This document shows, piece by piece, positions 1 through 7,849 of a stretch of 17,793 nucleotides of DNA. Source of the stretch: DASXVX01 sp036504075 (GTDB lineage Bacteria > Bacillota > Sulfobacillia > Symbiobacteriales > Symbiobacteriaceae). The DNA lies in contig DASXVX010000035.1 of assembly GCA_036504075.1 (NCBI GenBank), forward strand, positions 1 to 17,793. The letters run 5' to 3'. The position numbers and the translations under genes are program-made. Positions within the stretch are counted from its first letter, which is position 1. The number at the start of each line of letters is the position of its first letter. The notes beneath the pieces were generated by a model, which worked only from the letters and a program-made list of their open reading frames with translations, was not told the origin of the DNA and did not search any database.

Positions 1-168
1 ACATAACGGCGTTTCACCCTCTCCCGAGCGTTGTCTTCTGTATTGTAACAAAGGTGTCCGGCCCGCGCAATTTTGGCAGTCCCGGCAAAGTTGCCAGGGC
101 CGTCGCACTTTTGCGCTTTAGCTTACTGCTATCCTAAAAGATTGCTTTTTTTACACCTCGGTAATTTT

Positions 169-176
169 AGGAGGAG
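169..176 (+). promoter_or_regulatory. Orphan Shine-Dalgarno-like motif in the leader of the binding-protein gene
   Basis: AGGAGGAG is a near-perfect ribosome binding sequence, but no ATG, GTG or TTG lies at a usable distance downstream. The real gene start is at 242, with its own AGGGGG at 228-233. The motif may be chance, a ribosome standby site or the relic of an earlier start. I found no convincing -35/-10 pair in 1-241; TTGCGC at 111 followed by A/T-rich sequence is weak. Confidence 0.3.
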
Positions 177-241
177 ATAACACAAGTAGGTCGAAAATTC
201 AATGTTGTCTCGGATGCGAGAAAGGTCAGGGGGTCACACAC

Positions 242-1840
242 ATGAAGCGTAGGTTCTGGAATTTCGTGGCGCTGGCGCTGGTGCTGATGACGGTCTTTGC
301 GGCCGGCTGTACCAGCAAACCGGCCGAGACCAAGAAAGAGGTCACCGCTCCGGTTGGCAAGAAGCTCTCCTTCGAGCTGATGGCCTACTCCAACCCGCGG
401 CCCTACAACCCGGAAGCCGACAAGCTCGCTGAGGCGATTCAGTCGGAACTGGCGAAGGCCGGCATCGAAGTCAAGATCACGACGCTGCCCTGGACCCAGT
501 ACAAGGATGCCATCCGCAAGGACCGGAAGGGCGATGCTTACCTGTTCGGCTGGACCGGCGACAACGGCGACCCCGACAACTTCCTGTTCGTCCACTTCCA
601 CTCGTCCCAGTCGGCGCTCAACGTCGGCAAATACAAGAATGCCAAGGCGGACGAACTTCTGTTGCAGGCGCAGCAGGTCTCGGACATGAGCAAGCGCACT
701 GCCCTGTACGCCGATGCCCAGAAGATCATCGAAGAAGAGGCGCCCTGGCTCTTCGTCAGCCACATGAACAACTTCATCGCCACCCGTGATACCGTTCAGG
801 GCTTCAAGATCCATCCGACGCTGAACCTGTATGACTTCAACAAGATTGAAGTCACGGGCAAGAAGGACTTGATTTACGCCCAGGGCGCCGACGCCACCAG
901 CCTCGACCCGGCGATGGTGGAAGACGGCGAGTCGGCCAAGCCGATCGGCCTGATCTTCGACAACCTGGTCAAGTTTGCGCCGGGTTCCACGACCATCGAG
1001 CCCATGCTGGCCAAGTCGTGGGACATCTCGGCGGACGGCAAGACCTATACCTTCAAGCTGCGCGAAGGTGTCAAGTTCCAGGACGGCACTCCGTTTGACG
1101 CCGAGGCGGTCAAGTTCTCGATCGGCCGGCAGCTGACCGACGACGCCAAGAAGAACTGGCCGTACGCCGACTTCTCGTTCGGCATGGTCAAGGAAATCAA
1201 GGTTGTCGACCCGCTGACCGTTCAGATCATCCTCAACGAGCCGACCGCCCCGTTCCTGGCCAATCTGGCCATGTCGCTGGCGGCCCCGATCGTCAGCCCG
1301 ACCGCCGTCAAGAAGTACGGCGACAAGGACTTCGGCCGCAACCCCGTTGGCACCGGCGCCTTCTCGCTGGAGAAGTGGGACAAGGATCAGCAGATCGTGC
1401 TGAAGGCCAACCCGAATTACTGGGGCGGCGCGCCCAAGCTTGAGCGGGTCATCTTCAAGGTGACGGCCAAGAACGAAGTCCGGGCCGATGAGATCATCGC
1501 CGGCTCCGTTGACATCATGGACGGCATCGCTCCGGCTGACATCGCCCGCATCACCGGCGCCAAGGGCGTCAAGATGGTTACCCAGTCCGGCATGAACATC
1601 TCCTACATGGGCTTCATGGCCGACCGCCCGCCGTTTGACAACGTGAAGCTGCGCCAGGCGGTCTCCATGCTGATCGACCGGGAAGCCCTCGTGAAGGCGC
1701 TCTACAAGGGCAACGCCACTGTGGCTCAGGGTGCTCTGCCCGCCTGGATGCCCGGCTTTGCCAAGGACGTCAAGCCGGTGGGTTATGACCCGGCCAAGGC
1801 CAAGGCGATGCTGAAGGAACTCGGCTACGCCGTGAAGTAA
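242..1840 (+). CDS. ABC transporter peptide-binding lipoprotein (SBP family 5), circularly permuted
   Basis: Extracytoplasmic substrate-binding lipoprotein of the DppA/OppA/NikA type, which delivers peptides or similar ligands to a membrane permease. The 532-residue product starts at ATG 242 with AGGGGG eight bases upstream. Its signal peptide ends in the lipobox AAGC, with the lipidated cysteine at residue 23. Domain order is abnormal. Residues about 42-205 match the C-terminal part of DppA: RPYNPEADKLAEAIQ, then GWTGDNGDPDN at 103-113, whose aspartate contacts the peptide amino end in DppA, then the closing helix and strand. Residues about 207-532 match the normal N-terminal part: KDLIYAQG, LAKSWDISADGKTYTF from 256, PNPNYWGG-like near 391, and the VKLRQAVSMLIDREAL helix. 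The protein stops after DPAKAKAMLKELGY, exactly where the C-terminal part should begin. Every part is present once and total length is normal for the family, so it looks like an intact permutant rather than a fusion or pseudogene. Two permease genes follow in the same direction. Confidence 0.93.
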   Translation: MKRRFWNFVALALVLMTVFAAGCTSKPAETKKEVTAPVGKKLSFELMAYSNPRPYNPEADKLAEAIQSELAKAGIEVKITTLPWTQYKDAIRKDRKGDAYLFGWTGDNGDPDNFLFVHFHSSQSALNVGKYKNAKADELLLQAQQVSDMSKRTALYADAQKIIEEEAPWLFVSHMNNFIATRDTVQGFKIHPTLNLYDFNKIEVTGKKDLIYAQGADATSLDPAMVEDGESAKPIGLIFDNLVKFAPGSTTIEPMLAKSWDISADGKTYTFKLREGVKFQDGTPFDAEAVKFSIGRQLTDDAKKNWPYADFSFGMVKEIKVVDPLTVQIILNEPTAPFLANLAMSLAAPIVSPTAVKKYGDKDFGRNPVGTGAFSLEKWDKDQQIVLKANPNYWGGAPKLERVIFKVTAKNEVRADEIIAGSVDIMDGIAPADIARITGAKGVKMVTQSGMNISYMGFMADRPPFDNVKLRQAVSMLIDREALVKALYKGNATVAQGALPAWMPGFAKDVKPVGYDPAKAKAMLKELGYAVK

Positions 1841-1853
1841 GCGAACGCGAGGC

Positions 1854-1888
1854 GCCGGGGTCCGGCTTCGACCAAGCCGGGCCCCGGC
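1854..1888 (+). terminator. Strong stem-loop between the binding-protein and permease genes, without a U-run
   Basis: Bases 1854-1868 pair with 1874-1888 in a 15-bp stem (one G-U pair) with loop CGACC. No T-run follows, so it is not a classic intrinsic terminator. In ABC operons such a hairpin often protects or partly terminates the message so that the binding protein is made in excess over the permeases. That role is inferred here. Confidence 0.6.
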
Positions 1889-1966
1889 ACCGGCGCGAAC
1901 CTGCGGGTTTGCATAATAATGCCCGTCTCCGCCGCTGCTGCGTCGGTGCCGTGCAGGAGGGATTCC

Positions 1967-2974
1967 ATGCTTCGCTACACCTTGCAGCGTCTGTTGAGTC
2001 TGATCCCCACCATTATCGGCATCACGCTGGTGGTTTTCCTGCTGTTCCGACTGGTGGCGGACCCGGCCGAGGCGATCCTGGGCCTGCACGGGACGGAGGC
2101 GGCCAAGGAAGCGCTGCGGCGCTCCCTGGGTCTCTACGACCCGCTCTATATCCAGTACTGGCGCTTCCTGAACAGCTTGCTGCACGGGGACCTGGGCATG
2201 TCCTGGTACCTGAAGCGGCCGGTGGCGGAACTGGTGTTGGGCCATTTCCCGCACACGATCGAGCTGACCTTCGCAGCGATGATCATTACCGCCATTGGCG
2301 GGATTGCCACGGGCATTATCTCCGCGATTCGGCACCAGACCTGGATCGACTACGCCTCCATGATGGTCTCGCTCATTGCGGTCTCCATGCCGATTTTCTG
2401 GCTGGGCCTGGTCGTGATCGGGATTTTTGGGGTGCAACTGCACTGGTTCCCCCTGAACGGGCGAATGACGCCGACCTTGCTGGCGGACGTTCACTTCCCC
2501 ACCGGTTTCTACATTTTCTACAGCTTGTTTACCGGCAAGTGGAAGATCCTCTGGGACCTGCTGGACCACCTGGTGCTGCCGTCGGTGGTGCTGGCTTCGG
2601 CTACGACCGCACTGGTGGCCCGGATTACCCGGTCCACCATGCTGGATGTGGTCCGGCTGGACTACGTGCGGACGGCCCGAGCCAAGGGCCTCGCCGAGAA
2701 GACGGTCGTCTTCAAGCACGCCCTGAAGAACGCCATGATCCCGGTTATCACGGTGCTGGGACTGCAGTTCGGTGCGCTCCTGGGCGGCGCCGTGCTGACG
2801 GAATCCATCTTCTCGTGGCCCGGAATGGGCTCGCTCACGTTGCAGGCGATTGGCAACAATGACCTGCCCCTGATTCAGGGCATCGTCGTGTTGAGCGCGA
2901 CGGTCTTCGTGCTGGTTAACCTGGCGGTCGATATGAGCTACGGGCTCTTGGACCCGCGGATCCGGTACTCATAA
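1967..2974 (+). CDS. Peptide/nickel-type ABC transporter permease, DppB-like
   Basis: Integral membrane subunit of a binding-protein-dependent importer, 335 residues, a typical DppB/OppB length. ATG 1967 is chosen because AGGAGGG at 1955-1961 sits five bases before it; a further in-frame upstream ATG at 1919 lacks a site. It begins with the family's N-terminal helix (MLRYTLQRLLSLIPTIIG). The remaining helices alternate with a periplasmic segment carrying the YDPLYIQYWRF and GDLGMSW motifs. The cytoplasmic EAA loop, which contacts the ATPase, begins near residue 232 (DYVRTARAKGL) and is followed by the LTESIFSWPGMG motif. It lies 126 bases after the binding-protein gene and 13 bases before the second permease. 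Substrate cannot be told from sequence; peptides are most likely. Confidence 0.93.
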   Translation: MLRYTLQRLLSLIPTIIGITLVVFLLFRLVADPAEAILGLHGTEAAKEALRRSLGLYDPLYIQYWRFLNSLLHGDLGMSWYLKRPVAELVLGHFPHTIELTFAAMIITAIGGIATGIISAIRHQTWIDYASMMVSLIAVSMPIFWLGLVVIGIFGVQLHWFPLNGRMTPTLLADVHFPTGFYIFYSLFTGKWKILWDLLDHLVLPSVVLASATTALVARITRSTMLDVVRLDYVRTARAKGLAEKTVVFKHALKNAMIPVITVLGLQFGALLGGAVLTESIFSWPGMGSLTLQAIGNNDLPLIQGIVVLSATVFVLVNLAVDMSYGLLDPRIRYS

Positions 2975-2987
2975 GGAGGGGGACGTC

Positions 2988-3833
2988 ATGCAGACTGCTG
3001 AATGGAAGGTGACGCTCCGCCGCCTGATGAAGCACAAGGCCGCCGTCTGGGGTGCGGGACTCCTGTTCGTCCTGATCCTCATTGCCGTGTTCGCGAAGTT
3101 CATTGCACCGTATCCGCCGAACGTGGGCGACTTCCTCGTCACCCTGCAGCCGCCGAACGCGGCGCACTGGCTGGGGACGGACGAGCAGGGGCGGGATTTG
3201 CTGAGCCGCCTCATTTTCGGTACGCAGCTGTCGCTGGTCGTCGGCCTGATTTCCGTGGCGGTGGGGCTGGTCTTCGGGGTCACCCTCGGCGCTCTGGCCG
3301 GATACATCGGTGGCTGGGTCGACACCGTGATCATGCGGGTGATGGACATTTTGCTGGCGTTTCCGGCCATTCTCTTGGCGGTCGCCATCGTCTTCATGCT
3401 GGGCCCGGGGCTGGAGAAGGCGGTCATAGCCGTGGGCATCGTCTCGGTGCCCTCGTACGCTCGGATTACCCGGGGATCGGTGCTCTCGGTCAAAGAGATG
3501 GACTTCGTGGAGGCGGCCCGGGCCACCGGCGCCGGGCGGAACCGGATTCTGCTGAAGCACGTGCTGCCTAACATCTTTGCGCCGCTGCTGGTGCGGTCCA
3601 CGTTGGGCACTTCGGAGGCGATTCTGGAGACGGCGGCCCTGGGCTTTTTGGGCCTCGGCGCCCGCCTGCCGACGCCGGAGTGGGGGCTGATGCTCTCCCG
3701 CGGCTCTGCACACATCTCTGATGCCCCGTATCTGGTCTACTTCCCCGGCATCGCCATCACGCTGGCGGTGCTGGCCATGAACCTGCTCGGCGACGGACTC
3801 CGGGATGCGCTGGACCCACGGCTCCGTCAGTGA
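2988..3833 (+). CDS. Peptide/nickel-type ABC transporter permease, DppC-like
   Basis: Second membrane subunit of the importer, 281 residues, normal for DppC/OppC. The start ATG 2988 follows AAGGAGGGGG, which overlaps the stop of the preceding permease gene, so the two are very probably translated together. The sequence shows a short cytoplasmic N-terminus, a first helix at about residues 20-42, the HWLGTDEQGRDLLSRLIFG motif typical of the family, and the EAA loop starting near residue 172 (DFVEAARATGAG). The GFLGLGARLPTPEWGLML motif closes the conserved region. It is the last gene of the unit: a terminator begins directly after the stop codon, and no ATPase gene (DppD/DppF type) is present nearby. 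The importer must therefore borrow an ATPase encoded elsewhere. Confidence 0.93.
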   Translation: MQTAEWKVTLRRLMKHKAAVWGAGLLFVLILIAVFAKFIAPYPPNVGDFLVTLQPPNAAHWLGTDEQGRDLLSRLIFGTQLSLVVGLISVAVGLVFGVTLGALAGYIGGWVDTVIMRVMDILLAFPAILLAVAIVFMLGPGLEKAVIAVGIVSVPSYARITRGSVLSVKEMDFVEAARATGAGRNRILLKHVLPNIFAPLLVRSTLGTSEAILETAALGFLGLGARLPTPEWGLMLSRGSAHISDAPYLVYFPGIAITLAVLAMNLLGDGLRDALDPRLRQ

Positions 3834-3834
3834 C

Positions 3835-3875
3835 AGAAACGCCCAGCCCCGGGGGAACTCCCCGGGGCTGTTTCT
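3835..3875. terminator. Bidirectional intrinsic terminator between the ABC operon and the convergent protease operon
   Basis: AGCCCCGGGG at 3845-3854 pairs perfectly with 3860-3869. Flanking AGAAAC (3835-3840) also pairs with GTTTCT (3870-3875), giving short T-rich tails on both strands. It follows the stop at 3833 and precedes the minus-strand stop at 3892. Confidence 0.8.
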
Positions 3876-3891
3876 ATGGGTGGGACTTGGG

Positions 3892-6867
3892 CTACCGGGC
3901 CTTCGCCGCCCGGGTGATGGCGAGCTGGCTGATCAGGTCGGCCACCTGCTGCCGCAGCCGCTGTCCGTCCGCCGCCAGAATCCGGCCGGTCGCCTGGTAC
4001 CGCTGCAGCTGTGCATCCAGGTCCCGGGCCAGGGATTGGGCCTGGTCCAAGTACCCGTTGCTGAGTCCATCCTGCCGGGCCGCCAGCGCCTGAACCGCCA
4101 ACTGCTCCTGGTCAAGAATGGCGTTCACCCGGCCGGTCAAGTCGGTTTTGACCGGGTCCCGCAGGCTCGAGCCGGCGGTGTCGCTCTTCATGCCGGTGGT
4201 CTTCAAGCTGGCGAACCGGGCCATGGAATCCTTGGTGGCCTTCACTTTCAGGGTGGCCCGGTCCTGATCGACGGCGTTCCGGTCGGCCAGGGACGTGGCC
4301 TGCAGGTGGAAGACGTAGATCGTGTCCTCCATGCCGGCCCAGTCCTTCGGCACGCTCACCTGGGCTTGCGCCCGGGTAGCGGCGCCGGAGGCGATCTTGT
4401 CATTGATGAAGGTGCGAATGGCGCCGTCGGGCAAGGTGGACTGGGAGCGGTACCGCAGGCCGTTGTCTTCGACCCACTGGGTCATGCGGTACTTGTCGTC
4501 CACGTTCCCGCCGTTCTCCAGCGTGAAGTCGTAGGCGACGATGTCGCCCGGGAAGGCCTCCTTCTGGACCACCACCCGCCCCTTCTGGACATACGCCAGG
4601 GCGGCTTCCGGGTTGATGAACCCGGCGCCGGAGTTATTCGGCCCGAGCCCGAGGTCGATGGCGGTCTTCTTCAGCCCTTCCTTGATCAGCAGCGGTTCGG
4701 CGTGGGTGGCCTGAACGAGCAGGGCGGCAAGGCCGGCGATATGCGGCGTCGCCATGGAAGTGCCGCTCATGGTGTCGAAGCCGCCGCCGGGCACCGAGGA
4801 GGTGACGGAATCACCGGGGGCCAGCACGTCGGGCTTCTGGCGTCCGTCGAGCGTCGGGCCGCGGCTGGACCAGGACATGAGGTTCCGGTCGTTGTCGGTG
4901 GCGCCGGCGGTGAGGGCGAGGCGGGCGTCGCCGGGGCTGCCGATGGTGCTGAAGTCCGGCCCGCCGTTGCCGGCTGCCACAACCACCACCGCACCGCTGC
5001 GGACGGCGTTGTCCACCGCGTGCGACAGCGGATCGCGGCCGCCGGTGCCGGGGGCGCCCAGGGAGAGGTTAATCACTTTGGCGCCGTGCTGCACGGCCCA
5101 GTCGACGCCGGCGATGACGGAGGACTCCGTCCCCGAGCCGTCGTTGCCCAGGACCTTGACCGCCATGATGGTGGCGCCGGGCGCCATGCCCCGGTAAACG
5201 GGGTCGCGGGAGGCGATGATGCCGGCGACGTGGGTGCCGTGACCATAGCCATCCATGGGGTCGTTATTTCCGTCTGCGAAGTTGGGTCCGAGAATCACGT
5301 GGTCCTTCAGGGCCGGATGGTGATAATCAACACCTGTATCCACCACAGCGACAATCACGCCGCTGCCGTCGTAGCCCAGGTCCCAGAGCTTCGGGGCGCC
5401 GGTGGTCGGCACGGAGTGGTCCAGCAGTGCCTTGACCGGCTTGTCCTCGTCCACATGGCTGACCCAGGGCAGGGCGCTCAGGGCCGCCAGCTTGCCGGCC
5501 GGGAGATCCACGGCGAGGCCCTGAATCAGGCCCAACTCCTGGCGGACGGTGCCGCCCAGGGCCGCCACATCGGCCTTCGCCGAGGCGGGCAGGGGGCCGG
5601 CGGCGCGGACGATGAAGTGCATGCCATGCTTCTCGCCGACCTGCTCGGCGGTGGCGGAGAGGCCCGGAGCGACCGTCGGGCCGGGGACCATGTCGGTGCC
5701 GAACATGTCCACCCCGGGCTGGTGGAACTCCTGCACCTTCAGGTCGGAGGAGCCGCTCTGCGTGTCGCAACTGGAGGTGACGGTCACGTTCACCTTGCGG
5801 GTGCCGGTCTTCGTTTCGGGTACCCGGTCGGGGGTCACGTTCACGTAGACCACCTGGCCGAAAAACGGCAGCAGGGACAGAGCACCATCGTATTCCACTT
5901 CGACCGTGCTGCCCGGAATCGGATCGACCTTGAGCTGATAGTCGTCGGGCCGGTTGCCTTTGTTGACGATCTCAAAGCCGAACCGGGCCGTCTGACCGGG
6001 CTGGACCGCCAGGCGCTTGTCGTCCACCCGGAAGGCCATTTCGCAGCGGGGCGTCGGGTCTTCCCACCAGAAGAGCGTGTCCGGGTTGTCGGGCAGTTCA
6101 ATGAACAGCGGGCCGTCCACGTGGACCATCTGGCCGCCCTGGATGGAGAGCTGCGTGAGTTCGTCCCGTTCCATGACCACCTGGCCGTTGGCGTCGGTGC
6201 TGATGGTCTCGCTATAGTTGTGGTCCGGCAGTGAGATCACGGCCGTCAGGTTGGCGGCGGGGCTGCCGTCGGCCTTGACGACCCGGAAGGTGATTTTGCT
6301 GTGGGTTTTCACATCGTACGTCTTGGGGGAACTGAAGACGGCCAGGCCGGCGCCGGTCACATCCTTGCGCTGGGCGTTGACCCACGATGCCTTGGTGTCG
6401 GTCAAGGTAACCTCGCTGGTCTTGTCTTTGCCGTCCAGCTCGATTTTCAGGTCCTTAACCTGCCAGCCCCTGGTCTGCAGCAGTGGGACCGGCGCCTGAA
6501 TCCGGATGCGTTCGGTGGTGCTGTAGGCATACTCCCCGGGGCGTGCGGGCGTCATGACCCCGTCCATGCCGTACTTCGGGACGGTGAAGCGGACGTCGGC
6601 CCCGGCCAGGGCAGTCTGGTCGTCCTTCACCAGATAGGTCTTGCCGGTAACCTTGGCGGTGACCAGGACGGTTCTGCTGTCTTCCAGGCTGTACTCGTAC
6701 CGCTCAAGCCGGGCCGTCATGCCGATGGAGTCGGGATCCACCCGTCGGCCCTCCGCACCGGCCGGCTTGCCTCGCATCATGACCACCGACCCCGACCCGG
6801 CGATGACCGCCAGGGCGGTGACGTTGGCCACCAGTGCCAGGACCTGTCGCTTCTGCAAGAATCGCAT
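3892..6867 (-). CDS. Large exported subtilisin-like serine protease (S8) with N- and C-terminal accessory domains
   Basis: Secreted or membrane-anchored serine protease, 991 residues. The start is the ATG at 6865-6867, six bases after AGGAGGG; longer versions run into the preceding gene. An N-terminal hydrophobic segment (about residues 8-30) is a signal peptide or anchor. Residues about 40-400 are beta-rich and contain an Ig-like/NEW3-type segment near 285-370 (PGQTARFGFEIVNKGN). An inhibitor-I9-like propeptide follows at about 414-482. In the catalytic domain, Asp510 lies in VVDTGVD, His543 in GHGTHVAG, oxyanion Asn634 in AAGNGGP and Ser704 in GTSMATPH, so all key residues are intact. A second Ig-like segment occupies about 770-870, and a helical, Gln/Ala-rich, coiled-coil-like tail about 915-985. 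Placing the propeptide after roughly 380 residues of other domains is unusual. It is the last gene of a prenyl-lipid operon, 19 bases after the synthase gene. Its substrate is unknown. Confidence 0.93.
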   Translation of the reverse strand: MRFLQKRQVLALVANVTALAVIAGSGSVVMMRGKPAGAEGRRVDPDSIGMTARLERYEYSLEDSRTVLVTAKVTGKTYLVKDDQTALAGADVRFTVPKYGMDGVMTPARPGEYAYSTTERIRIQAPVPLLQTRGWQVKDLKIELDGKDKTSEVTLTDTKASWVNAQRKDVTGAGLAVFSSPKTYDVKTHSKITFRVVKADGSPAANLTAVISLPDHNYSETISTDANGQVVMERDELTQLSIQGGQMVHVDGPLFIELPDNPDTLFWWEDPTPRCEMAFRVDDKRLAVQPGQTARFGFEIVNKGNRPDDYQLKVDPIPGSTVEVEYDGALSLLPFFGQVVYVNVTPDRVPETKTGTRKVNVTVTSSCDTQSGSSDLKVQEFHQPGVDMFGTDMVPGPTVAPGLSATAEQVGEKHGMHFIVRAAGPLPASAKADVAALGGTVRQELGLIQGLAVDLPAGKLAALSALPWVSHVDEDKPVKALLDHSVPTTGAPKLWDLGYDGSGVIVAVVDTGVDYHHPALKDHVILGPNFADGNNDPMDGYGHGTHVAGIIASRDPVYRGMAPGATIMAVKVLGNDGSGTESSVIAGVDWAVQHGAKVINLSLGAPGTGGRDPLSHAVDNAVRSGAVVVVAAGNGGPDFSTIGSPGDARLALTAGATDNDRNLMSWSSRGPTLDGRQKPDVLAPGDSVTSSVPGGGFDTMSGTSMATPHIAGLAALLVQATHAEPLLIKEGLKKTAIDLGLGPNNSGAGFINPEAALAYVQKGRVVVQKEAFPGDIVAYDFTLENGGNVDDKYRMTQWVEDNGLRYRSQSTLPDGAIRTFINDKIASGAATRAQAQVSVPKDWAGMEDTIYVFHLQATSLADRNAVDQDRATLKVKATKDSMARFASLKTTGMKSDTAGSSLRDPVKTDLTGRVNAILDQEQLAVQALAARQDGLSNGYLDQAQSLARDLDAQLQRYQATGRILAADGQRLRQQVADLISQLAITRAAKAR

Positions 6868-6886
6868 CGCTTTCCCTCCTCGTGAC

Positions 6887-7849
6887 TCAGCGGTCCCGCT
6901 CCACGGCCAGGTCGGCCAGGGCAGCAAAGGTCTCTACCGGCCCCTGGCCCCGGAGCGGCAACAGGTGACGCTTCCCCTGCTCGGCCATCTGCCGGGCCAG
7001 GCGTCGGGTCTCGGCAAGGGCGCCACACTGCCGGAGCGCCTCGGTCACTGCGGTCACGTCCGCGTCCGGCTGTCCGAAGGCGCGTTCCAGCAGTGGCCGG
7101 ACGCCCGGATGGCGCCGCCCGAGAATCATGGGCAAGGTCGGAATCCCGGACCGGAGGTCGCCGCCGCTCGGCTTGCCGGTCACGGCCGGGTCGCCGGTGA
7201 AGTCCAGCAGGTCGTCGGCGATCTGGAAGGCCATGCCTACCCGGCGGCCGTATGCGGCGAGCGCCGTCTGCACCGCCGGGGCGGCGCCCCCGGCCATGGC
7301 GCCGGCCTGGCAGGCGGTTTCCAGGAAGACGGCGGTCTTGCGGTAAATCCGGTCGTAGTAGGGTTCGAGCCCCGCGGTGAACGTGCCCGCCGCTTGCGCC
7401 TCGTCGATGGCGCCGGCGGTCAGTTCCCGGACCATCCGGGCCACCAACCGGAGCAAAGCGGCGTCGCCGTTCGCCAGGAGCAGCTCGAACGAGGTGGAAA
7501 ACAGGAAGTCCCCTGCCAGCACGGCCACGGCGTTCCCCCAGCGGGCCGAAACGGTGGCGCGGCCTCGCCGGGTCGCGGCCTGGTCGACCACATCGTCGTG
7601 GACGAGGGAGGCCAGGTGGATCAACTCCAGCCCGGCAGCCGTCCGGACCACGTCCTGCCGCCGTTCCGGCGGCCCGAAGGCGCCGCCCAGCAGGCAGATG
7701 ACGGGCCGGAGCCGCTTGCCGCCCGCGGTCGCAGTGTGGCTGGCAATCGTGGTCGCCCACTGGGACTGGTCTTTCAGGGCATCAAGCAAGATCGCCTCCA
7801 CTTCGGCCAGGTCGCGGGACAGGTCCGGAATCTCAAGTGCGGCGCTCAT
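6887..7849 (-). CDS. Trans-polyprenyl diphosphate synthase
   Basis: Cytoplasmic enzyme that adds isopentenyl diphosphate to an allylic primer to make a long isoprenoid chain, such as the side chain of menaquinone. The 320 residues are normal for the family. Seen in order: GGKRLRP at 43-49 (isopentenyl diphosphate binding); the first aspartate-rich motif DDVVD at 85-89; GDFLFS near 113-118; a KTAVFLETAC segment near 171-180; and the second motif DDLLD at 212-216, followed by GKPSGGDLRSGIPTLP. Small residues (Ala80, Ser81) at positions -5 and -4 before the first motif leave room for a long product, so a heptaprenyl- or octaprenyl-type chain is more likely than a C15 or C20 product. The start ATG 7847-7849 has GGGAGG upstream and lies inside the end of the previous gene (17-base overlap), implying translational coupling with the membrane protein gene. 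Confidence 0.92.
   Translation of the reverse strand: MSAALEIPDLSRDLAEVEAILLDALKDQSQWATTIASHTATAGGKRLRPVICLLGGAFGPPERRQDVVRTAAGLELIHLASLVHDDVVDQAATRRGRATVSARWGNAVAVLAGDFLFSTSFELLLANGDAALLRLVARMVRELTAGAIDEAQAAGTFTAGLEPYYDRIYRKTAVFLETACQAGAMAGGAAPAVQTALAAYGRRVGMAFQIADDLLDFTGDPAVTGKPSGGDLRSGIPTLPMILGRRHPGVRPLLERAFGQPDADVTAVTEALRQCGALAETRRLARQMAEQGKRHLLPLRGQGPVETFAALADLAVERDR

Noticed and set aside
242..1840. Binding-protein gene read as a fusion of two genes or as a frameshifted pseudogene
   Set aside because: The frame is continuous, each conserved part occurs once, length is normal and both the signal peptide and the ligand motif are intact. Permutation explains all of this better.
167..2719. 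850-residue open frame on the minus strand across the binding-protein and first permease genes
   Set aside because: Its composition is rich in His, Arg, Gln and Gly with no domain. It exactly covers two well-recognised plus-strand genes and reflects GC-rich codon bias.
3805..6234. 809-residue open frame on the plus strand across the subtilase
   Set aside because: It is antisense to a gene with intact catalytic motifs, has His/Gly/Val-rich low-complexity composition, and crosses the bidirectional terminator at 3835-3875.
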